A stretch of DNA of 64,000 nucleotides from Parasponia andersonii (taxonomy: Eukaryota > Streptophyta > Magnoliopsida > Rosales > Cannabaceae). Position numbers and translations under genes: made by a program. A model generated the notes under the pieces. The model searched no databases, was not told the origin of the DNA, and was given only the letters and a program-made list of their open reading frames with translations. Location of the stretch: assembly GCA_002914805.1 (NCBI GenBank), contig JXTB01000016.1, positions 1,377,230-1,441,229 of the forward strand, given 5' to 3'. Of the stretch, positions 12,590 to 23,899 are shown in pieces (the stretch's first letter is position 1; each line of letters begins with the position of its first letter).

Positions 12590-13160
12590 GGCCAAAAAGG
12601 TCGATTTGCGGTCTATCATTGTGGCCCGTAGGATGGCTCAGTCCGGTCTGCATTATAATGGGTTTAGGATCCGCCCAGCCCTAGATTAGGATCAAATTAG
12701 GCTATATGTCTACGTCCGTTGGGTCGGATTGACTCACATAAACTGGTTCGGTCCGATCTGCTAAAAATAAAAATTTTTAAAATGAATTTAAATATAAATG
12801 TTTTCCAATACTTATAAATATACATTCCCTCACTTTTGTTTTTTCACACTTTAAAATTTCAATCTAATTCTAAATAATTTTCTAATACTTAAATTTTTTT
12901 TATCAATTATTCTACTTATATAATTTAATCTTATTTAATTATTTTNTTTTAAATTTCTAATATTTTAAACTAATTATACAAATAATAATCTCATTTTTTT
13001 AAAATTCTTTTAAGATTTTTAAAATTAGGCTAAGAATTGACCGGTCCGTTTTGATCCATTCTAAAGCCGAGTTGGGCTACATTTTAAAATTTTGAGTCGG
13101 GCCAGCCCGCTCTTCCTCAAGCCCACTTTGCTCGGTCCATCCATTTTAACACATCAATCC
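12590..13160. mobile_element. decayed non-autonomous hAT-like DNA
   Basis: Stretches rich in GGCCCG/GGTCCG/GCCCAGCCC motifs at 12590-12760 and 13035-13145 flank an AT-rich core. Such CCCG/GGGC-rich subterminal repeats are typical of plant hAT-derived non-autonomous elements, and GCCCAGCCCTA near 12675 looks like a hAT end. I cannot fix both termini or a target duplication. The core includes an N at 12946. Confidence 0.3.
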
Positions 13161-13191
13161 ACAATCCATTAATGCATTGTTTTCTGCAAGA

Positions 13192-16100
13192 TTTTTTCTT
13201 TTTTTTTTTTTTTCCCGAAAGAAAGGGGAAAATTGTATTAACTCAAATTATCAATAATAGTAGATGAGATAAATAAAGAGTAAAAATCAATTAATACATG
13301 TTTGAATGTACTAAAGAGCCCTATTTGCCAGTATCTGAGCCATTTTGTTTCCCATGAACGAGGGATAAAATGACAAGAACCACAATTGGTCAAACTAAGT
13401 AAGGACTTAGCATCATGATAAATATGGTCATTAGCACCTAAACTATTATTGGAGTTGAGGCATTGAATCACTTTCAATGGAGATTGGGATCCTCTAATCC
13501 CAAGCTAGAAGGAGGTCGGTCCGAATAACAATGAGCTCAGTGACCTCCATTGAGAAATTACCTAGCATCCGCTTGCTACAACTTGCTAGAATTGAGCTGG
13601 AGTGATCTCAAAAGACAACACCAATGCCAACATGATCATGGTGAGGTCAGACGGAGGCATCCGAGTTGAGTTTAATAAGACCGGGGGAAGGAGGCTTCCA
13701 TTTTGGCACGCCACTAGGGATTGGAACTGGCTTAGTCTCTAAACAACCAGAGGCGGCATGATACTCATTTAGAAATGAATTAGCGAAGGCTGGCAAGCTA
13801 TCTCCTGGTCGACACCATGAGGGACGTGGTTTCGATCTGACCAAATGCTCTAGAGGAGAATGCAGAATTTCTCAAAATCTTCAGTTGGGATATTCCAAAA
13901 AATATTTAAAAGAGTCTCACCTAAATCATCAACCATTTAATTCTTGACCTGTTCCCATGAAGCAAATTTCTTCTAGACTTTCCCAACAAAGGCATATTTG
14001 AAAAGACCGTGGTTCATGGTTTCGGGAAGACTACAACTAGAGTAATCCAAACCGACTCCAATTTTCTTGCTAAAAAGCTTAGTGGCCACTGGGAGAGCAC
14101 TGTGGAACACCCGCTAGATGAAAAGGCAGATCTTCGGTGGGATACAAAGTCTCTACATCTTGTTCCACCAGGATTTCAAAGAAGTAGAACAAGTTCTAAT
14201 AATTGAAAACATTTAGTCGTCCAAAATTAAATTAATATTTATAATTACCTCCTAACTAACCTAATAAATTTAGCAAAATCTAAAATTAACTAGTATAATA
14301 GCAAGAAGGGTCAATCCACATGAGATTTTAGATTAGTTATTAAGTATCAAAATTATCATAACCTAATTTTATTTATGTATCAAAACTAAATGAATTTAAA
14401 ATAAAATGAATTAAAATAAAAATAAAAAGAATTAAATAAATAAAATATAGAAATTACTATGCATTGATATACTAAGGACATTATTTCTCTTAATTACTCC
14501 TAATTTTATCAAATTAAGCAATTACTATACTAATTCTAATAAATTCACTAATCAATAGACCTAATCTAATCTCATTTACTTTCTCGAGTGCTAAATGAGA
14601 TAATATGCCTGAGTACCCAAGTTGATATCTCTATGTAATCCGATTCTCTAAGTACTTATTTAGTTTTAGCCCTTAAGAACTTCCTAATTTGATTATTTAG
14701 ATGTTCATCTCCTCTTGGCTTCACAATAACTTAAATTATGTTTCTCAATTCCAATTTATGAAATAAAAGTCTCTCAAGTATCAAAATTACAACCTAAGTT
14801 CAACTAATTCATTAGCCACATAAATTAGAGGCAATAAGTAAGGAGAAACATAAATGAATTAACAATGGAAAATAAGCCAACAATAAATATGCAAAACAAA
14901 GTATAAAAATGGTACATCAAATCCTAAGATAGAGAATCAATCCAAGCATAGTAGAATTAATGGTTAATCTCATAAAGAATTTCATAATTCCAAACAAATT
15001 ATACACTATGCCTAATACAAAATTCAAAAATGAGATTAAGATGAGAAAGAGGAAGAGAAAATTCTTTTGTGAAGATAGAACTTAAGCCTTCAACTCTTCA
15101 AGCATCTCTCTTAAGCATTCTCTCTAAATTTCAGCTTCAAAGCTCTTTATCTAGGATTTTTTAGCTCTCAAAAGTGTGTCTCCTCTCTAACTCTCCACAT
15201 CTTGAAATAGAGGCTAAAGTATATATTTAAAAGGCACTAAGATGACCTAAAAAAAAGGAGAAATCTGACTATCCATTGATATTAGATAAAGGGCTAAAAA
15301 TGACCATTAAAATCTACCAAAAACGAGTAGATACCTGACTGCAAAATGAAGCAAATACAGCTTATGCGTGTGCTGAAAAATAAATTAGCACTACGATGCT
15401 AATGTTTCTAGCATTGAGGTACCACAATGCCACTTTTCAAGCATCGTGGCACCAGTGCTCTGGAACTAAGATACCGCGGTGCCTAATTGCTAGTCTAGTT
15501 GAGGTTTTTAGCTCTCTTCGATGCTTTGAGTCTTGTTTCGCTATTAACATTTTCATATACTTCTCTTTTTTAGTGCCAAATATATATTAAGCCTCAATTT
15601 TTTATTTTCTTCAACAAAAATACAAAATAACATTAAAATAATATAAATATTTGAGAACTTACAGTTAATTAAACTTGGAATACTTAATTTGTGAATAAAA
15701 TATACATTTATCAAGTTCCTTCAGAGTTAAACTTCTCATTAAGCAAGGGTTTGTACCCCGATTTTACTGTGAATTCCCCTTTGGTATCAAAATGCCAAAT
15801 AAGCTTATTTTCCATATTCGAGACACTGAGGGGTATAGATTGAATGATATCTTTGTCGATAGGCCATATGTTATCTTCAATATCTTTTTTATTCCAATGG
15901 CCTGGGGTTGAGAAATCAGCTCTTCAACTCGAAGCTCTGTATTGTGGGCATTTGTAATGGGATGGAAAGACTTGGGTCTCAGGAGCCAGAGGTCATTAAA
16001 CACCCGAACATGTTCACCGTTACTGGTTTGCCAATGGAAACCTTCTGAATCAATTCTTTTCCCCAAAGAATACTCTTCCATAAAAAAAAAATGATCCTTT

Positions 16101-19100
16101 TTTATCACCAGCATCAAGAAAGTGATGGTCATTGAAATATTTACCTTTTAAGATACGCCCAGCAAGAAAGAGAATGCGGAGCTCGAATTAACCCAAGCTT
16201 GTTTCGCCGCTAAGGATTTTGATTAAGAAGTTGAAGATCTGGAAAACCCAAACCTCCTAAGCTTTTGGGTGGACCCAAGCAATTTTCTTTTTACACTTTA
16301 AGGAACCCCACCAAAACCACAAAATAATGGACTTTAATTCCTCATAAAGGGAGATGAGAGCTTGAAAAGTGAGATAACATAATTAGGGACAGCTTGGAGA
16401 ATAGACTTGATTAAAACTTCCTTGCCACCAAGTGAGAACAAGCCCCGTCGCCAACCCTGAACTCTTTTCCAAACTTTATCCTTAATCGTAGTAAAGGTGC
16501 ATCTCTTCCCTCTACTAATCACAGTTGAAAAACCTAGATAAGTATCATAGGAGTTTTTGCGATCAATCTTTAGAGCCAGCCTATAACTTTCTTGATCTTG
16601 GTCAGAAACATTAGGACTAAAGGTGATCGATGATTTATCAAGATTGATTTTCTGACCCAAACTCTTCTCTAAAATATTGCGAATAGCTCTACAATCCTTT
16701 GAATTTGGCCGAGAGAAAATTATGGAATTGTCTGCAAAGAAAAGATAACTAACTCGAGGTTCCAATCAAGAACATCGCATACCCAACAACTTGTTATCCT
16801 CTTTTGTAAATCTAATAAGGGATGAAAAGTCATCTGCACAGAAAAGGAAAAGATAAGGAGATAAGGAACAACCTTGTCAGATGCCTCTGGAAGGAACCAT
16901 ACTGCCTTGAGGAAGGCCATTTAGACAAAATGTGAATCTATACAACCCAACGAGGAGGAAAACTTAAACGCTCTATTACTTTCCGAACAAATTCCCATTC
17001 CACCTTATCATAGGCTTTACTCATGTCAAGCTTGGGAGCCATGAACCCTTTACATCTATTATTCTTTTTTCTCATAGAGTGAAGGAGCTCAAAGGAGGCA
17101 ATGACATTATCAGAGATATGTCATCCAGGTACAAAGGCACTTTGATTCTCCGAATTGAGGTTAGACAGAACAAGTTTCAACTTGTTGACAATGGTCTTTG
17201 TTACTAACTTGTAAACATATTGCAAAGACTAATGAGACGGTAATCTGCAATAATCTCTGGTGACTTCTTTTTGGGAATCGAGACTATATTTGTATCATTC
17301 ACTGATCGCACCGAATTACCATTATTAAGAACGCCTAAACAAGCCCCAGTGACCATAGGGCCAACTTCCCCCCAAAATTTCTAGTCGAAAATATCATGAA
17401 AACCATCAGGTCTCGGTGCTTTAGTCAGACCTATTGAGAAAAAAGCTTGATGAACTTCCTCTGCTGTAAAGGGCTGGTCTAAAATTACCACTTCATCAGG
17501 CCTAAGGTGAAAAGTTATATGACAAGTAGCAGCTTCTAAATCTTCATGTGTTAGGTGACTACTTCGAAATACCTCTCCAAAATAGTCTTCAATTACCGCA
17601 AGCAGTTCAACATCATCCTTCCTCCAAATACCCTGCCCATCACGGAGGCCAGTAATAGAGTTCTTACACTGTCTATTAGAGGCCTTTGAATGCAAATGAG
17701 CAGTATTGCGATCCCCAGCAGTAACCCAGTCCGCTCAAGACCATTGCCAACGATACATCTCCTCCCTGTATAAAGAACCTCAATCTCCTTTTCCAACACT
17801 CTAATTTGTGGGAGTAAAACCGAAATCCAACAATCCTCATACAACCATGCAAGTTTCTCTCTTTTTAGTTTAAGGGCAATCTTCAATGTTCCAACTCTAG
17901 TCTTACTCCACTCTAGAAGAGCAAATTTACACCCTGCTAACTGAGAATTTATAGACCTCATTGGGCCCTTATTTGTTCTCCAGTGTCGACAAATCCTAGT
18001 TAGACCGAACTACCTTTGACACAGTCATCTTCTCGAAGCCAAAAGGGCTCAAAGCAAAATAGATTTTCTTTTTTGATGTGTCTCCAACGGGGGTACCCCT
18101 CTAAACGAAGGATGATAGGCCTGTGGTCAGATTTAGAGTAATGTTGGATATCCGCGAAGGGGAATAAAGCTCGCCACTGCTCATCAGACAGAAATCTATC
18201 AAGTCTCTCTTGCACGTAAATTTGTCCATCGTGTTTGCTCTGCCACGTAAAAACAGGACCAGAAAAATTTAGATTACTTAGTTCACAGTCGGATAGTGCC
18301 ATTCGAAAATCAAGGATGGCACCGGGAGCTTTGTTTGTTCCACCCTTCTTTTCCTCCATCGAGCATATTGCATTGAAATCCCTACCACAGACCCAAGGAA
18401 GCCTAGTTGGTTTTAAGACGCCAGAGAAGCTCCAAAGAAAACCAACGATTTTCCAGCCGTGAACTACCATAAAATCCCATAAACCGCCAAGCCAAACTAT
18501 CCAGGGAGACTATATGAGCATCATTATGGCCTGTAAAGAAAGACTGAATGGACACATCCCAATCCTCCTTCCAAAGTAACATCAATCCCCCGCTGCGTCT
18601 AATACCGTCCACTGCAAAACCATTAGAAAAACCCAGAGTAAACTTAATATTATTTGCCCTTGAGCCAGTAAGTACAAGAAAACTAGACTTAGGGAAACAC
18701 TCTGAAGAACGTCTTGAAGAGCTGACAACGTGTAGGAGTTTCCCTTTCCCTGCATGTTCCAAGAAAGGCCTATCATTGGGCACAGCAGCTCTACTCTGCA
18801 GAACTCGCTGATAGCGCCATCGTGTTTGATATCGTCAAACCATCTTCCATGCATCCTTTCTTGCTATCATCCTCTTTGCGTCCTTTCTTGCTACCATTGT
18901 CCAGTTAAGAGGTATCAACAATCAGTTTCCTCTTAGGACTACCTTCAGAACTACATGGTTTCATTGAAACAGAGGAGGGGCCATGGGATTTAGAGTTGTC
19001 TGGAGCACTTGTTTTTCCAGGAGAAGACAGTAAGCGTCCAATACGACTCATTTTGGTACTAAGGCCCCATATATTTCTAATTGGGCTCTTTTTTTATTGG

Positions 19101-19620
19101 GCTTAGCAGTTTTCTACCCTTTTTTACTAAATAGCTTTAGTTTCCTTTTAATTTGAGATCGAACCTAAAAAAGAGAGCCCAAAGTTTGGGTCTCATCAAT
19201 AGTAATGGTAGGAGGTGTTTCCGTTACAATATCACTTTGAATTTGTTTTCCTTTTGAATCACAAAGTCTCCGGAAATTACCTTTAACATATTGAGGTTGA
19301 CTGGGTGACACCATAGTCACATGGTTTGAAAAGTCATCCAGGGCAGTTGTGGTCTGATTACCTTCTTTGATCCCAGGGCCGAGAGTTTTCCTTGATTGGC
19401 AGATGATCTCCTGTTAGAGCAGTCATATCAATAACACCAACTGGCAGCAGCGCCTTTGCCACTGAAAAAGGAATAGACTCCATATTGATATTTGAAACTC
19501 TCGCCGGCGCTGGAGAGGATAACTTCACACCAGATACTTCCGTGATGAGCTGCATTTGTTGGACACCCCGTAAGGTGGGGCCGTGGCATAACCGTATCCA
19601 GTAAAAAGAAAGAAAAAAAG
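13192..19620 (-). mobile_element. L1-type LINE A, minus strand, decayed, split by a solo LTR
   Basis: Read on the minus strand from about 19620: the end of ORF1 (about 19570-18870); ORF2 with an APE endonuclease (18850-17960: WNMQGKGN near 18765, DFNAI near 18390, LDRFL near 18195, SDHRPI near 18125); reverse transcriptase (about 17700-15750: KAPRPDGFHD, LDMSKAYDKVEW near 17010, FADN instead of FADD near 16735, then the conserved SLGGKEVLIKSILQAVPNYV); and after the solo LTR the zf-RVT linker and a plant RNase H start (GLIKLNSDAS near 13665). It ends in poly(A), seen as poly(T) at 13192-13213. Many stops and frameshifts make it non-functional, and the catalytic FADD is changed to FADN. Without the LTR it is about 4.9 kb, 5'-truncated. 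No target duplication found. Confidence 0.8.
14197..15713 (-). mobile_element. solo LTR (Tat/Athila-like Ty3 type) inserted in LINE A
   Basis: A 1517-bp block interrupts LINE A and is bordered by a perfect 5-bp target duplication AGTTC (14192-14196 and 15714-15718). On the minus strand it starts TGATAAATG and ends ATTATTA. Its 3' part contains the phrase CATGTGGATTGACCCTTCTTGC and a run describing a TATA-like, leader-like region, as in large Ty3/gypsy LTRs of the Athila/Tat group. No internal genes are present, so it is the product of LTR-LTR recombination. It looks whole as an LTR. It is younger than the LINE it splits. Confidence 0.75.
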
Positions 19621-19689
19621 AATTTTAAGCGAAAAAAAAAATCTATAACAATATTATACACTAAACTTTTTCCTACTTTAATAATTACA

Positions 19690-21315
19690 TTATATATATG
19701 TATATTTTTGAAGAAAGGAAGCCTTTATTAGATTGAATCAGTTGCTACGATGTGAACAATATATTTACAGGTTTCCTCAAACCAAAACATGCATGTTTGA
19801 AACAAAAGACAAATAACTTGTAGCTAGTGTGTGAACTGTCTTATTTCCAATAAAACAGCGTGTACTACCACCCATCCTATTACACAAGAATAAACTGATA
19901 TGATAAGCAATAAGGTCCTCATAAGATTTACCATAACACCAGTTAATAGCTAAGACCCCATTTCTAGAATCACTCTCCAACATATTAACATCTATACCCA
20001 CTTCATGAGCCTACTCCAAAGCATCTTGCAGAGCTGGTAACTCAAGACTGATGGTGCTGCGAGACATCTACAGGGTCTAAGAACAGGCTCAAATAACACG
20101 ACATTCATGATCACGAACCAAAGCCCCAACACCCATTACACCAAACTCAGAAAAAATCGTTGCATCCATATTCAATTTCAACTTCCTGATATCTGGAGGT
20201 TTCTCTCCCATAGAAAACAATATGGGCTCGACATGGATATCTTTTATATTTTTTTTAGCTTGTTGGAACTCAAAAAGGTATATCTCCCAGCATCCTTAAG
20301 TATAACATCAGCCATTCGAAGAGTGTTCCCATCAACAAAATTATTTCTTTCTGTCTGCAATAGCCAAATCACCATCGCAAAAGCCCCAAAATTCTCCTTA
20401 TTAAAATTGTGGTAACGGGCATCACGTAGCAGCTCCTTATTAAGTCCCACCAAGGACTTCGGCCCTAGCAAGATTCTGAAAAGAGTAAGATGTACTAGAG
20501 CATAGAACATTGGCTCGCTGTCACTACCATACACAAAATAGGACATAAAATGCCCCATAAAGAAAGGTTATCCATAGCCAGGGTCTTCTCAATATGGGTT
20601 AAGATTGCAGACAAAATTTGAAATAGGGTCTTATAATTGTTTTTTTGAAAGTTATTTTATAAATTTAGTTTTAATTTTTTACTTAAAATCTAAGTGAATG
20701 GAGTATTGTAAGCTCGTAATTTTTTTTTAAAAAAAAAAATTGTGAGTGCTATATGAGTTGGCTCATTTTAGTTTATTTTTTAAAAAATAAATAATTTAAG
20801 CTTTTTATCAGTTAAAATTAAGTATTTTTCATGCCTTTCTTTTTCTACTAGCGGACCTTAGTTTTGCGGAGTCTTAGCCAATAGCCTTGGTTGCCTATCA
20901 CCAAAATGGCTTTAGTTGTCGGCCTTGAGCTGGTCCAATCCATAATAGGAATGATATCATGGAACACTATCTGAAAATCTTGATCTTATTAGGAATTTGG
21001 AGCTTTCCACCATCTTCTATTTCCATTAAAACCCGAGGAACTCTCTCTGACAATAAATTTCTTCACAGCCTTATATCCTTACTTGACAATAAATTTCTTC
21101 TTAGAATCAAAATGCAAAATAATTTTATCCTCAAGTAAAACTAGGACATATAGCCTCCCAAAAAATTTGCCGGACATACTCCATATTCCATTGTCTCAGA
21201 TTATCAAGACTAAGGTTTGAAACACTCCAATTATCATTAACAACATTGCTGCAATTAACAGTTTTAAAGGTATGAGGTTGAGGCAACCATGGAGCATTGA
21301 AAAGGTTAATGATAG
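19690..21315 (-). mobile_element. L1-type LINE B, 3' part, minus strand, decayed
   Basis: Read on the minus strand: a linker after reverse transcriptase (VSNLSLDNLRQWNMEYV near 21210), decayed zf-RVT-like sequence to about 20870, an AT-rich stretch at 20640-20860 that looks inserted, then the region before RNase H (FGAFAMVIWLLQTERNN near 20370), RNase H remnants (LKLNMDATIF near 20180; VGIDVNMLESDSRNGVLAI near 19980) and a 3' tail by 19690. Several stops and frameshifts are present. Endonuclease and reverse transcriptase are absent, so this is a 5'-truncated copy. It is separate from LINE A because RNase H sequence occurs twice in the same orientation. Confidence 0.65.
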
Positions 21316-22684
21316 CTAGTATATAATAGTTTTATGTTACCTGCTTTATTTATATACATTTGTGGGTCGTATATTACCTACTTTATTTATATACATTTTG
21401 TGTATGTATATAGTACAATTTTGTTTTTTTCAAATACATTTCTAAGCAAGATGGGAAACGGTCGAGTACTAGGGATAAATATCATATTCGTACCATAGGA
21501 TCCAACTTTCGAAACTTTACCCGTCTTTGCCTTGTATCCCTAAATAACCGAGCATTGCCCACCTTAATATGATGGGTACTCGTACGTAGGTAAAATTATC
21601 ATATAAACCTTTGACTATATATTCTATATTACTTTAAAAGTCTTCATTATGGACATCAATAGATATATAAATACTCTAGTTTATAGTTTATTTCTTCCTA
21701 TAGTGTTTTTTTTTTTTTTAGAAAAAGAATCCTTCATTATTTGTTACAATATGAGTAATAATATTAGGAATTTTCCACTTACAAATAAAAAAATCATTAT
21801 AGAAAAATTATGTTTAGTTAATGTATGGACCACTTTAAGGAATAAAACGATAAGAATTAGCACCATTATCTCTAAACAAAAATATTACGTCACTAGTAAT
21901 AAGAACACTGCTAGATATTCTAAGTTGCCTAATAGTAATAGTTCAAGTCGATTCAATTATTAATGAATTAAAAACAAAAATAAAAAATAAAAAAAAATAA
22001 AAAATTAGTCATTTTCTTTTTTTTTTTATTTCTCTATATGTGTCTCCTCCCAATAAAAAACTATCATCACTCTATTTGAAGGCCAAAGAAGGGTTCTTCT
22101 TTTCTCCTTCTCTGGCCTCTTCTCTTCCCTTTTTTCTTCATCCTCTTTCATGCTCTTTTTTTTCTTTTTCAATTTTAATAATTCCAGATCTAGATCTCAT
22201 TTGTAGTATTATTATATTTTGTGTAGATTTTAATCCGGTTTAGATCTCAAATATGAGATTTCTTCTCAAATTTAGATCTGTTTAGTGGTAAGTTTTTATT
22301 TGTTTTTTTTTTCTTTTACAATGACATAGATCTCAATTGATATTGGTCTCGTATAGTCTACCTTACTAAGAATAAATTTAAGAGTAAGTGTTGAAGGTAA
22401 TAGATTATTAGTGGTCTCTATTATCTGTTTCTCTTGAAAAATCATAATAACTCATATATTTGTTTTAGTTGTATTTGTAATTCATTTTTCGTTTCATTTC
22501 TTTGAAAAATTTAAAATTGTAAGCATTATGTTTATATTGTAATTTGAAATTTTTTACTTCGATTAATGATGGTCCGTTGAAAATCTTGTTTATATATATA
22601 TATATATATAAAGATCATTGCAAGATATACAACCAGCTAAGTCAATCATATCCACGACAATTTACAACCACTTTCTACCTAATG
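21316..22684. other. AT-rich intergenic DNA left of the Tat-type element
   Basis: Contains an imperfect duplication around 21330-21400 (core TTACCTGCTTTATTTATATACATTT and its near copy) and pyrimidine-rich tracts near 22080-22170. The open frames at 21649-21963 and 22040-22243 are low-complexity and match no family I know. Confidence 0.55.
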
Positions 22685-22689
22685 GATAG
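22685..22689. repeat. target-site duplication, left copy (GATAG)
   Basis: GATAG directly precedes the left LTR, and the same five bases follow the right LTR at 33884-33888. This fixes both ends of the element. Confidence 0.9.
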
Positions 22690-23356
22690 TGTTGACGAAG
22701 GTTTTGTCAACAATGAATTTAGGAAATTGCAAGATGTGATTTGTGTGTGAAAATAGTTAATCAATCAAAGTAAATAAAAAGACAAGAATTTTATAGTGGT
22801 TCAGCCCCAAAAAAGATGCCTACATCCACTGTTTTTCAGTATTTTCTGGATAATTACAAGAGTTTTGTTAAATCTCAAGGTTAGAATTCCAAGAGCTAAA
22901 AATACAGTGTGTCGTCCGGAAAAAAGAAAGTAGTCCAAAAGTTCCAAAGTCCAAAGAGATCCCCCACAGCAACATTGAACTCCCCTTATATAGGTGAGGG
23001 TAGCTCAATGTTTTCCAATTATGAAAATGGGTAAGTGTATAATCAGAAAATACAATTGAGTAACAATATAACTGGGTAATAACTTAAATGAGACGACTGG
23101 TCGATCTTGAAAGAGATCATTTTGTTTCCCTTTTTTTGTAGATTACCCGCTTGATGAAGCTTAGTCTAGTTTTCTTTTCATTCTGGTCGTACTTAACTCG
23201 TTCAGAGGAGGATCGCACTTTATTCGGAGGGAGGTCGCATTCGACTTACTCGGAAGAGGTCGCACTTAACTTACTCGTGCGACCTGACACGTCCTCTTGG
23301 TCGCTAACTTTCCTTTTTTGGCATTGACCAACATCTAGTATTTAGACTGCACAACA
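22690..23356 (-). repeat. left (3') LTR of the Tat-type element
   Basis: 667 bp, starting TGTTGACGAAGG and ending GACTGCACAACA on the plus strand. It matches 33228-33883 along its length. The adjoining GGAGCTGGGAGGGCAA on the minus strand (about 23358-23373) is the polypurine tract. Confidence 0.9.
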
Positions 23357-23899
23357 ATTGCCCTCCCAGCTCCATTAGTTCTTTAGGACAAAATGGAGCT
23401 TCCTTCTCTGATAAGTGCGAGCTTAAAAAATGCGACGTCATGACCTAAGCTTGAGATCTTTGAAGAGTCGTCCGCTCTTAAATCTCACTTTTTCAGGATC
23501 ACGCGTACTTTTTCCTGACAGACGAAACTACGTGTCACCTTTTTTCAGAAGAATAGTGAAACTCGAGGAGACTTTCCCGCTTTCAAGCAGTCATGATGAC
23601 AGTGATGTCGCCAGCTATTGTCTTAAATCGAAACGTTTCAGATTGCCAAAAGATACTGATTTAATTTCAGAAAATTTAACCCCCGTGTGATCTTCGACCT
23701 TTAGATCTGAAAATTAAATACCTTGATCTATGGCTGTAATTTAACGACACTTGAGACATATATATCGAAAATCAATCTGCCTCTTCTTCAAAACTCAAAT
23801 CCTATCACCTCCTGTTTCTCTCTCTCTCTCTCCTGAAACTTGAAGCGTCTATAAAACAATCTTTCCGGCGTCATTCTGTTTTTCAGCTTGCACAGCTTC

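Noticed and set aside
12417-12653. 78-codon minus-strand frame
   Set aside because: It runs into the hAT-like GGCCCG-rich DNA and shows no protein family.
18235-18811. Plus-strand frames opposite the LINE A endonuclease
   Set aside because: They are antisense shadows of the endonuclease region; no independent coding features.
21649-22243. Two plus-strand frames of 104 and 67 codons
   Set aside because: Low-complexity, AT- or pyrimidine-driven; no family resemblance.
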